A stretch of DNA of 64,000 nucleotides from Flammeovirgaceae bacterium UBA5585 (GTDB lineage Bacteria > Bacteroidota > Bacteroidia > Cytophagales > Cyclobacteriaceae): positions 310,001-374,000 of the forward strand of contig DILT01000013.1 of NCBI GenBank assembly GCA_002425185.1, given 5' to 3'. Made by a program: the position numbers and the translations under genes. This document shows positions 52,185 to 59,851 of this stretch, piece by piece (within the stretch, counting starts at the first letter, position 1; every line of letters begins with the position of its first letter). The notes beneath the pieces are model-generated. The model worked only from the letters and a program-made list of their open reading frames with translations. It was not told the origin of the DNA and searched no databases.

Positions 52185-52667
52185 ATGAACCGAATTTTCT
52201 TACCCCTCCTCATTTTTGCTGTTGCATCGGCAACAGCGCAAATTAACAAAGGTACCATTCTGCTGGCAGGCTCATCTAATCTCAGTGGCATTCAGCAGGA
52301 TGAGGATGCCGGAGATGATGTACAATTTAATTTTTCAACTAAAGGTGGGTATTTCCTGATGGATAACCTCGCTTTAGGCTTAAACCTATCACTTAATAAG
52401 CCATTCGGCACAAACGGTAAGACCTTTGGCATCGGCCCTTTTGCCCGCTATTATTTTGGCGGCAAGTTTTTCCTTGGAGCAGGATTTACCAGCTATAGTG
52501 GAGATGATTATTCCTATTCAGAGATTCCTATTGAATTAGGCTACGCAATCTTCTTGGCCGACATCGTTGCGCTTGAGCCATCATTATTTTACTCGAAGTT
52601 TGGCGGAGATGCAGAAGGCGCTTTGTTTGGATTGAACCTTGGCATTTCAATTTACTTTGGCAGATAA
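52185..52667 (+). CDS. Small outer-membrane beta-barrel protein
   Basis: 160 residues. The signal peptide ends ASATAQIN. The mature part alternates aromatic and small residues in the manner of an eight-stranded OmpW/OmpX-like barrel: GYFLMDNLALGLNLSL, RYYFGGKFFLGAGF, and a terminal strand LNLGISIYFGR ending in an arginine after a phenylalanine. It is only five bases from the convergent methyltransferase gene. Confidence 0.8.
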   Translation: MNRIFLPLLIFAVASATAQINKGTILLAGSSNLSGIQQDEDAGDDVQFNFSTKGGYFLMDNLALGLNLSLNKPFGTNGKTFGIGPFARYYFGGKFFLGAGFTSYSGDDYSYSEIPIELGYAIFLADIVALEPSLFYSKFGGDAEGALFGLNLGISIYFGR

Positions 52668-52671
52668 AATT

Positions 52672-53370
52672 TTATGAGGCCGGAATAATTAATTGCCACC
52701 GGAAGGCCCACTTCCATTGGAGCGTATAGTTGGTTATTCCGGCTTCTTTTAATATTGTCTCCCACTCCTTTCGGCTAAAGCCCCTGAGAACAGAAAGCGG
52801 GGCATCAAACTTCACCATCGCTGATTTTGAAAAAAAATAGGTTAGCCATTTAATGGAATAATATGCCAATGGGTGGCGATGCAAATCGTTTATAACAATA
52901 CCCATGCGGACCTGACGAACCAGTGATTTTAGTATGCTCACCAGCTCGGCATTTGAAAAGTGATGCAGGAACAAAGTAGCCAATACCACATCGAATTTTT
53001 TATTCTGAAACGATGCATCAAGGACATTTTCAGTTATGAAGATAATGGGTATCGTCTGCTGCTGCTGTGCAAAAGCGATTATGTTTGGATTTGCGTCAAT
53101 ACCTGTTAAATCTAATTTAACATCTTTACCAAATTGACTATTCACTAGCCTTAGCATATCACCACTTCCACAACCGATGTCTGCTATTGAAATCGCTTTT
53201 ACACTTTTGTTGCTCATTAATTTTTTTAGCCCGCTTAGTGTAATAGTATTTCCTCCAAGCCACTGATTGATAAAATCCAATTCTCGCAGAGTTTGGTGAA
53301 CAACTTTCCCCGAGCATTGGAGGTCATCCATGATCTCACTGTTAGTTGATCGCTTGAGGAATTTACTCAT
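52672..53370 (-). CDS. SAM-dependent methyltransferase of the type III PKS cluster
   Basis: 232 residues. The SAM-binding motif is ISIADIGCGSGDMLRLVNS near residue 65, with TGIDANPNIIAFAQ and VVLATLFLHHFSNAELVSIL. It overlaps the polyketide synthase gene by 8 bases and is translated after it. The position suggests methylation of the PKS product, as with SrsB-type enzymes, though relatives of biotin or ubiquinone methyltransferases also look like this. A membrane-associated C-terminus (YYSIKWLTYFFSK) is mildly hydrophobic. Confidence 0.85.
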   Translation of the reverse strand: MSKFLKRSTNSEIMDDLQCSGKVVHQTLRELDFINQWLGGNTITLSGLKKLMSNKSVKAISIADIGCGSGDMLRLVNSQFGKDVKLDLTGIDANPNIIAFAQQQQTIPIIFITENVLDASFQNKKFDVVLATLFLHHFSNAELVSILKSLVRQVRMGIVINDLHRHPLAYYSIKWLTYFFSKSAMVKFDAPLSVLRGFSRKEWETILKEAGITNYTLQWKWAFRWQLIIPAS

Positions 53371-54463
53371 AGTGAATTCTTAACAACATACTTTCCAATG
53401 TAAGACCTGGCCCGAAAGCAAAACTTAGCACAGACTTGTTTTCATCACTTTGTTTCAGTTGATCCAGAATTTGCCTGAGCACAAAAACTACGGTTGCTGA
53501 AGACATGTTGCCATGTGTATTCAAAACAGCATAGGCATACCCGTTTTGCTCTCGGGTAATGCCCAACTCTTGTTCAAGTACCTCAAGAATTTTTTTGCCC
53601 CCCGGGTGAATGGCAAAAAATGAGATCTGATTGATATTCTTGTCTACCTTTTCGAGTAAGGAGTTTGTAAGCTTTTTGATTCCGGTTCGGATAACATCCG
53701 GTACGTAGGTAGACAGTTTCATTTCAAATCCCAGGTTACCCACACTCCAGGCCATGTGTTCTTTTCCGTTGAAGGCAAGGGCATTGTGAAAAACATCCAA
53801 TGAAAAATTCCAACCCTTGTCAGCCGTTGACTTTACCAACATGGCCGCAGCGCCATCAGCAAACAAAGCATTGGCCAGCATATTATCTTCGGTAGCCTCT
53901 TTTTGAAAATGAAGTGTACATAACTCAACACAAACAATGAGAACAGTGGATTTAGACTCACCCAGGCAAATAGCATTAGCAACCTTTAACGCATTAAAGG
54001 CCGCATAGCATCCCATAAAATTTATGCAGGTGCGTTGCACATCGTTTCGCAAACCAAGGTTTTTAACCAAATCAATATCAAGCCCCGGAGCATACATGCC
54101 TGTGCAACTCACCACAAGCAGATGCGTAACATCTTGCATTGTTGAGGTTGACTTAAGCATACAATCCTGTATAGCCTCTACGCTAAGGGGAAGCGCATGT
54201 TTTCGATATTCCAGCAAACGTTTTTCTGTGGACGGAAAGGGTTCAAAATCTTTTGTGTTTGGATAAAAACTAAACCCGTCTTGTTTACCGTAATCCTCAA
54301 GAACGGAGTGCCGGGTTTGGATGCCACTGTATTTGAAAATTGTTTTTAGCTTTCTCCCATCGGCATAGTTTAACCGCATGGTTTTTTCCATGAAAGCAGC
54401 AATGCTAGCCTGATTAAACCGATTAGGCGGTACCGCAGTGCCAATGGACGTAATAAAACTCAT
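53363..54463 (-). CDS. Type III polyketide synthase (chalcone/stilbene-synthase family)
   Basis: 366 residues. The catalytic triad can be read: Cys152 in NFMGCYAAF, His286 in FAIHPGGKK and Asn319 in NTHGNMSSATVVF. The GFGPG-like loop is FAFGPGLTLE near the C-terminus. Bacterial relatives make alkylresorcinols, alkylpyrones or tetrahydroxynaphthalene from acyl-CoA and malonyl-CoA. The methyltransferase gene overlaps by 8 bases. UbiA is divergent 74 bases away. The chain length cannot be predicted by eye. Confidence 0.94.
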   Translation of the reverse strand: MSFITSIGTAVPPNRFNQASIAAFMEKTMRLNYADGRKLKTIFKYSGIQTRHSVLEDYGKQDGFSFYPNTKDFEPFPSTEKRLLEYRKHALPLSVEAIQDCMLKSTSTMQDVTHLLVVSCTGMYAPGLDIDLVKNLGLRNDVQRTCINFMGCYAAFNALKVANAICLGESKSTVLIVCVELCTLHFQKEATEDNMLANALFADGAAAMLVKSTADKGWNFSLDVFHNALAFNGKEHMAWSVGNLGFEMKLSTYVPDVIRTGIKKLTNSLLEKVDKNINQISFFAIHPGGKKILEVLEQELGITREQNGYAYAVLNTHGNMSSATVVFVLRQILDQLKQSDENKSVLSFAFGPGLTLESMLLRIHYE

Positions 54464-54537
54464 GGTATCAATAATAAAGCAAAAAGGACTAATTTTAGTT
54501 TAATCTGACGGAACATAATCCCTTTCAACCAACTACT

Positions 54538-55431
54538 ATGTTTTCATTATCCTCCTGGTTGCACCTTCGCATACCTTTCTCGTATTTCCTTCTTCCTGTT
54601 TATTTGTTCAGTGTTGGTATTTCTCCTAACCCGAATGGCGATCGTTTGTTATGGGTTTTTCTTATCGTTCATCTTTTTCTTTACCCGGCCAGCAATGGGT
54701 TCAACAGCTATTTTGATAAGGACGAAAAAAGCATCGGAGGTCTTAAAAACCCCCCGCCCGTAACAAAGGGACTCTATTATTTGTCCTTATCGTTCGACCT
54801 GGCCGCCATTGTGCTGGCCTATGTCAAGATCAGCTTGTTGTTTGCCACAATGATTTTCATTTATGGCCTAATTTCGAAAGCCTACAGCCATCCGGTGGTT
54901 AGGCTAAAGAAATACCCAATTGGCGGATGGATTACTACGGGAGTATTTCAGGGCTTTTTTACGTTTTTGATGTGCTATGTGGGCATCAATGATTTTTCGC
55001 TGGACACAGTTTTTAAACCCCACGTGGTAACCCCGGCTTTGTTAACGTCAATCATGTTGCTGGGAAATTATCCGATGACGCAGGTTTACCAGCACGAGGA
55101 GGATAAAAAGCGTGGTGATATTACCCTAAGTTTAAAACTCGGTATCCGCGGAACGTTTTATTTCACAGCCTTATTGTTTACGCTTGCCGTTGCCGGGTTC
55201 CTCTATTTTTTTATGCACTATTATCAACCAAAGTACGGATGGCAATTTCTTTTGGCCCTCACACCAGTATTGTTGTTTTTCTTGTACTGGTTTTTAAAGG
55301 TGATGAAGGATGAAACCAGGGCTGATTATTCACATACCATGTGGCTGAACTTTATCTCCGCCACCTGCCTCAACATTTTCTTCATTTGGTTTTTTCTCGA
55401 CAGCAGTCATGTGCTGGATGCATTCAGGTAG
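54538..55431 (+). CDS. UbiA-family prenyltransferase
   Basis: 297 residues with about eight hydrophobic helices. The first Asp-rich motif is NSYFDKDE (N56xxxD60xD62), and the second is YQHEEDKKRGD near residue 184; both bind prenyl diphosphate-magnesium. A YSHPVVRLKKYP loop sits between. UbiA enzymes attach isoprenoid chains to aromatic acids or phenols in the membrane. Here it is next to a type III PKS, whose product is the probable acceptor, although a role in menaquinone or heme O is not excluded. Confidence 0.88.
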   Translation: MFSLSSWLHLRIPFSYFLLPVYLFSVGISPNPNGDRLLWVFLIVHLFLYPASNGFNSYFDKDEKSIGGLKNPPPVTKGLYYLSLSFDLAAIVLAYVKISLLFATMIFIYGLISKAYSHPVVRLKKYPIGGWITTGVFQGFFTFLMCYVGINDFSLDTVFKPHVVTPALLTSIMLLGNYPMTQVYQHEEDKKRGDITLSLKLGIRGTFYFTALLFTLAVAGFLYFFMHYYQPKYGWQFLLALTPVLLFFLYWFLKVMKDETRADYSHTMWLNFISATCLNIFFIWFFLDSSHVLDAFR

Positions 55432-55475
55432 TACCTGATACTGAAGAAATTTTTGAGCCTCCACATGGGTTGCTT

Positions 55476-56600
55476 TCAAAAGGGAAGCCCATGGGTTTTC
55501 TTAATGATCTGCTTTGCCAGCCAGCTTGAATGTACGGCCAGGTTAACGGCCACACGCGAAGACCACGCACTGCCAAAAAGATAATTTTGAATAAGTCTGC
55601 CGGTACGCAATCGTCCCGCAAAAGTTGATGTCCAACGATCAGCGTAAGCGGCTTCAAGCCATGCCCGCGAACGGCTTTCCGCTACTGCCTGAACAATAAG
55701 GTCGCTTACTATTTTCCCTGTGTGAATGGCCATGGCCATACCGTTGCCACACAATGGTGCAATCATGCCAGCCGCATCTCCGGCCATAAGTATATGATTC
55801 AAAACCGGTTCTTTGGTTTCAAACGAGATTTCATTAATAGTTTCAGGGTTATCAAAAAGAAAATCAGCGGAGTGAAAAATGGATTTCAGAAATGGATTTT
55901 GAAAGAGCACAGTTTCTTCCATGTCACGAATTCCTTTAAAGCGCTTTACCTGTTTGCGCTGAACAAGGTAGCAGAGATTGGTTTTTCCATCTTCAATGTT
56001 GCTGATGCCGCAGTATCCACCGTTGAAGTTGTGGAGCCCAATGAGATTATCAGGATGGTTCGTGCGGATATGGTATTTAACACCAACATAAGGCGAACGT
56101 TTTTGAATAAACCCACGCTTTAATGTGTTGTCCATTCGGGATCGCTTTCCGAAAGCCCCGATAACCAGCGATGCAGAAAATTCCTGACGGGGAGTTTTTA
56201 CAGTAAACATATCCTCATCATCTAAAAAGAAAACAGACTCAACCTCTTGTTCAACTATAACGTTTACACCCTCGTGTAAGGCTTTTTGGTAGAGAAAATT
56301 ATCCAGGGTAAACCGGCTGATGCCAAATCCACCCGAATCCAGCGAAAGTTTTGTGGATTTTCCGTTTACCGAACTCAGTTGAAACTGATTTATTGCAGGC
56401 GGAGAAAGTGTTTCAGAAAAAAGGGATTCTCGTTTCAAAAAGGGAAGCGTTTCATTAGAGATGTATTCACCACACACCCTATGAAAGGGGTAATTTTTTT
56501 TCTCGATAAGGGTGCAAGCGATGCCAGAACGGACCAACCGGATAGAAGCGATAAGCCCTGCTAATCCTCCCCCGACAACAATTACGTTTTTAAATGACAA
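55476..56600 (-). CDS. FAD-dependent oxidoreductase (geranylgeranyl-reductase / hydroxylase type)
   Basis: 374 residues. VIVVGGGLAGLIASIRLVRSG at residues 5-25 is the FAD-binding motif; RVCGEYISNETLPFL is the family-typical segment near residue 42; LMAGDAAGMIAPLCGNGMAMA (second FAD motif) lies near 275. Relatives reduce polyprenyl chains or hydroxylate phenols such as alkylresorcinol. It converges on UbiA with a 44-base gap. A methylated-quinone end product is a plausible inference. Confidence 0.87.
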   Translation of the reverse strand: MSFKNVIVVGGGLAGLIASIRLVRSGIACTLIEKKNYPFHRVCGEYISNETLPFLKRESLFSETLSPPAINQFQLSSVNGKSTKLSLDSGGFGISRFTLDNFLYQKALHEGVNVIVEQEVESVFFLDDEDMFTVKTPRQEFSASLVIGAFGKRSRMDNTLKRGFIQKRSPYVGVKYHIRTNHPDNLIGLHNFNGGYCGISNIEDGKTNLCYLVQRKQVKRFKGIRDMEETVLFQNPFLKSIFHSADFLFDNPETINEISFETKEPVLNHILMAGDAAGMIAPLCGNGMAMAIHTGKIVSDLIVQAVAESRSRAWLEAAYADRWTSTFAGRLRTGRLIQNYLFGSAWSSRVAVNLAVHSSWLAKQIIKKTHGLPF

Positions 56601-56724
56601 AATAAAATTTGCTTATGATTAAACACGCATAATACAACCCAGTCAAAGAAAGAAAGTTACCAGAAACATTTTATGAACAGGTAACCTTTAAGACTGATTT
56701 TATGTTTAATCTTAACAGTTGGCT

Positions 56725-57201
56725 ATGGTAATAGAAAAATCAAAATCAGAAACCCTTCACGAGAAGGTGAATATTCTTCTGGTGGGTAACAATCCTATCG
56801 AGTTGAGCGCTTTACTCAATACTGTTAAGGGGCTTCCCAATCGGCTAATCACTACCGAGACAGCTTTTGATCTGGCCAGTATATGGCAGCGTCTTATTAA
56901 ATTTAAACCGAATTATATTTTGATCGATGATAATATCGGGTTTAATGAACTTACCCAGGCGGTAGGTGTGCTTTCTTCGAATCCTAAAACCCGCGATATA
57001 CCGATAACAGTATTAAAGAATTCTAACTATAGTGAGTCGGCTTTTACCAATGATATTGCCGATTATTTACTCAAGCAAAACCTAACTTCCGAATCACTTT
57101 TTATTGCGTTGAAGAACTCGTTAAAATTTAAACGGACCCGCCAGTTTTTAGTAAAAGCTTACACCAAGCGAAAACGTGAACTATTGAAGTTGGTTCGCTA
57201 G
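56725..57201 (+). CDS. Degenerate receiver-domain protein
   Basis: 158 residues from ATG 56725. The fold follows a receiver: VNILLVGNNPIELSALLNTV, then ILIDDNIG with an aspartate at the phospho-acceptor position, and PITVLKNSNYS. The acidic pair normally in the first loop is replaced by Gly-Asn-Asn, so phosphorylation is doubtful. The C-terminus is a basic helix (TKRKRELLKLVR). Its stop overlaps by four bases the convergent aspartyl protease gene. A -7-like TATGTTTA lies at 56701-56708. Confidence 0.7.
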   Translation: MVIEKSKSETLHEKVNILLVGNNPIELSALLNTVKGLPNRLITTETAFDLASIWQRLIKFKPNYILIDDNIGFNELTQAVGVLSSNPKTRDIPITVLKNSNYSESAFTNDIADYLLKQNLTSESLFIALKNSLKFKRTRQFLVKAYTKRKRELLKLVR

Positions 57202-58433
57202 ATCTGATCCTCCAGCTTAAATTCAAGAGTTCTTAATTCACCCCCCCTTCTTACCTCAAGCCTGATTTTTTTGCCGGGCTTGGAATTCAGCAATCCGTTG
57301 ATTTGGTTCAGGTGAAGTTCCTTCACCAACACCCCGTTCACACTGGCGATAAGATCTCCCCGCAAAACACCCGCTTTGTCGGCTGTGGAGTTTGCGCGCA
57401 CATCAGTTATTTCAAAAACGTTTAACGATGAACCTTTAGCCTTTACATTCAACCCGCTGAGATTGAAGTAAAACTGTTTTTTGAACTCACTGTTTTTTTT
57501 CAGGTAAATTTTTTCATGTGGGAAGTTGAAGATCACCGTAAACCGGCTTAGAACTTCACCACCCAGTGTTCCGTTTCGATCTACCCGATTGTATTTTAGC
57601 GTATCGGAGAAATAGCTGTTTGAATCAGGAAAATTTGCGAGCACTTTATGGATCACATAATTCCCCAACTCTAAGGATTCAATGCGCCCGGTCTTTCCGG
57701 TAATTTCCCCTCCCAGCCCCCTTCCCAGAATATTGTTGAGCGTCCGCTCAGGCAAATGTATGCGGGGATCTGTTTCCGGTTCAAGTAACAATCCATGACT
57801 GGCACCTGTATCAACCAGTAATTTGGCATTAAGCGAGTGTTCGGAATTTATGCTTACCGGAGCTAGCAGATAGGGTTTGGTATCCTGGATGCGGATGGGT
57901 ATCATTTCATAGCGTTTTGCCTGCTTGAATTTTTCGGGCCACATCAACGTCATAATTTTTCGTTGATAGTCTACCTTAATAATAAACCGGCTAAACAGTT
58001 CATACCCCAATACCCCATGCACATCTGTTCCCAGGTGATTACGTAATTCGAGGTAGTCATCATCCAATACCAGCAGGGCATGTCCCTTTCCCACAACACC
58101 CGGAAGCGTCAGCGAAACATTATTGGCAACATAGGCATCAATTAGCTTTTCGCCACCCGGTGCAGTGAGCGTATACTTCCGGCTGTACTGAAGCTGTAAA
58201 ATGTCGGCAAATGCTTTTTGTGTTAGGATGGCCGTGCGAACACCGGTGTCAACAATAAATTTCAGTGGTATAACATCATTCAGGATTACCCGAACCACAA
58301 TAAGGTTATTGTGAATTTCAATAGGAATCTGAACCCTCTTTTTTCCATCGGCAATGTGAAATCCCAGATTTTGATTTTGTGCCCAAAGAACGCCAGGTAT
58401 CAAAAAAATAATTAAACCGAAAACACGTATCAT
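57198..58433 (-). CDS. Exported duplicated aspartyl protease with C-terminal PDZ domain
   Basis: 411 residues. A signal peptide ends GVLWAQNQN. Two retropepsin-like Asp-Thr-Gly motifs, FIVDTGVRTAILT near residue 60 and LLVDTGASHGLLL near 208, form both halves of the active site in one chain. A PDZ domain follows from about 330 (VRANSTADKAGVLRGDLIASV). Many Bacteroidota encode such proteins, probably periplasmic. Its substrate is unknown. It overlaps the degenerate receiver by four bases and is 58 bases after the LOG-family gene. Confidence 0.88.
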   Translation of the reverse strand: MIRVFGLIIFLIPGVLWAQNQNLGFHIADGKKRVQIPIEIHNNLIVVRVILNDVIPLKFIVDTGVRTAILTQKAFADILQLQYSRKYTLTAPGGEKLIDAYVANNVSLTLPGVVGKGHALLVLDDDYLELRNHLGTDVHGVLGYELFSRFIIKVDYQRKIMTLMWPEKFKQAKRYEMIPIRIQDTKPYLLAPVSINSEHSLNAKLLVDTGASHGLLLEPETDPRIHLPERTLNNILGRGLGGEITGKTGRIESLELGNYVIHKVLANFPDSNSYFSDTLKYNRVDRNGTLGGEVLSRFTVIFNFPHEKIYLKKNSEFKKQFYFNLSGLNVKAKGSSLNVFEITDVRANSTADKAGVLRGDLIASVNGVLVKELHLNQINGLLNSKPGKKIRLEVRRGGELRTLEFKLEDQI

Positions 58434-58491
58434 AGCAACCTCTCTTCAAACGAAAGTTAGGTAATTTTTACCTTCAGAAAACCAACTCAGT

Positions 58492-59025
58492 TTACGGTCT
58501 AAGCAGGGAGAGAACTTGTTCCGGAGTTTCGGCTACCCGCACAAACTCCATATTGGTATCTTTTAAGAATCCAGTCCGAACCATGCTGTTCATCTGGATC
58601 AGCAGGGAGTCATAAAAGCCATCAACATTGAGGAAAGCAATGGGTTTTTGAATAAGACCAAGTTGTTTCCAGGTTAGGATTTCGGCAGTTTCATCCAATG
58701 TTCCCCAACCTCCGGGAAGCACCAGAAATGCATCGGCCAGATCGGCCATTCTTCGCTTTCGTTCATGCATGCTGGATACAATTTCCAGTTGTGTAAGGCC
58801 GGTGTGACCAACCTCTTTTTTCATCAGAAAGTCAGGAATAATGCCAATCACATGGCCTTTTTTTTCGAGCACGGCATCAGCAACAATACCCATAAGGCCA
58901 ATATTACCCCCACCGTAAACCAAGGTATGGCCTTCAAAGGCCAATAATTCACCTAATTCGCGGGCTGCATCTGCATAGATGGTGTTGTTTCCTACGCCTG
59001 AGCCGCAGAAAACACAGATATTCAT
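58492..59025 (-). CDS. LOG-family (TIGR00730) phosphoribohydrolase
   Basis: 177 residues. The Rossmann-fold stretch NICVFCGSGVGNNTIYADAA opens the protein, GGGNIGLMGIVADAVLEK follows, and LPGGWGTLDETAEILTWKQL is the PGGxGTxxE signature near residue 103. Family members cleave cytokinin riboside 5'-monophosphates or AMP-like nucleotides. It is downstream of the 39-residue protein, with 15 bases between. Confidence 0.9.
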   Translation of the reverse strand: MNICVFCGSGVGNNTIYADAARELGELLAFEGHTLVYGGGNIGLMGIVADAVLEKKGHVIGIIPDFLMKKEVGHTGLTQLEIVSSMHERKRRMADLADAFLVLPGGWGTLDETAEILTWKQLGLIQKPIAFLNVDGFYDSLLIQMNSMVRTGFLKDTNMEFVRVAETPEQVLSLLRP

Positions 59026-59040
59026 ATCAGGTAGGGGGAA

Positions 59041-59160
59041 TTAGAACTTGTTATCGTGCTTGTTGTCGCTTACCATCTTATTGGGGAAAATCCATGGAGA
59101 AACGATGGCTAAAACAAAAAGCGCAATTACAACGTAGAAGGGAGTCCAGGATGCGTCCAT
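59041..59160 (-). CDS. Small membrane protein, 39 aa
   Basis: Reading from ATG 59158-59160 gives MDASWTPFYVVIALFVLAIV, a transmembrane helix with a short polar tail (NKMVSDNKHDNKF). It is shorter than most ORF callers accept. Upstream on the minus strand lies a -7-like TATTTTTA. It sits 15 bases from the LOG gene, in the same orientation. Function is unknown; the sequence looks like a small respiratory or transporter accessory subunit, but that is guesswork. Confidence 0.55.
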   Translation of the reverse strand: MDASWTPFYVVIALFVLAIVSPWIFPNKMVSDNKHDNKF

Positions 59161-59287
59161 AAGTGTATTTTTAAGGGAGTGTAAAAATAAAGCCTATTCG
59201 TGTAATTTTTGCACAAAGAAATGAAATTTGTTTACCAGATTTAATGATTGTTTTGCACCCTAATTAAGCGCGCTCAATAAATCAGAA

Positions 59288-59851
59288 ATGAAGAAACTCT
59301 TAATCTTTTTCGCAGTTGCCATTGTTCTCATAATAATCCTTTGGACGGTTGTCAGCACCATACGCCTTAAGCAAACGAAATCATTCAGCCCCGAAGAAGT
59401 GGTAACGTTTGCCGATGGTGATCTTAAGATAAAGGTTTTTTATAACCGGCCTTACAAAAAAGGAAGAGAGATTTTCGGAGGACTGGTTCCGTATGGTAAA
59501 GTTTGGCGAACAGGCGCGAATGAGGCAACAGTATTTGAGAGTAATAAGACAGTAACAATTGAAGGAAAGAAATTGGTACCCGGTAAGTATAGTTTTTGGA
59601 CCGTTCCCGACTCCACCTCCTGGCAAATTATTTTTAATGCACAGCATGGCCAATGGGGAGTAAACAGCAAAGGGGAAGCTAATCGTGATCCTGCACTGGA
59701 TGTTCTAACGATCAGTGCACAAGCCATTACTCAGGAAAACGAATTTGAGCAATTCACTATTCAGTTTGAAAAAATGGGCGAAGATGCTGAAATGGTTTTG
59801 TTGTGGGACAAAACGGTGGTGGCAATTCCTTTCTCTTATCAACTCCCTTAA
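59288..59851 (+). CDS. DUF2911 domain protein, membrane-anchored
   Basis: 187 residues. The N-terminal hydrophobic helix (about residues 3-21) acts as an anchor or signal. GLVPYGKVWRTGANEATVFE, VPGKYSFWTVPD and WQIIFNAQHGQWG are DUF2911 hallmarks. Function is unknown. Its stop overlaps the convergent propeller gene by four bases. A promoter-like pair TTTG/TTGTTTTG lies in the 127-base gap upstream. Confidence 0.88.
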   Translation: MKKLLIFFAVAIVLIIILWTVVSTIRLKQTKSFSPEEVVTFADGDLKIKVFYNRPYKKGREIFGGLVPYGKVWRTGANEATVFESNKTVTIEGKKLVPGKYSFWTVPDSTSWQIIFNAQHGQWGVNSKGEANRDPALDVLTISAQAITQENEFEQFTIQFEKMGEDAEMVLLWDKTVVAIPFSYQLP

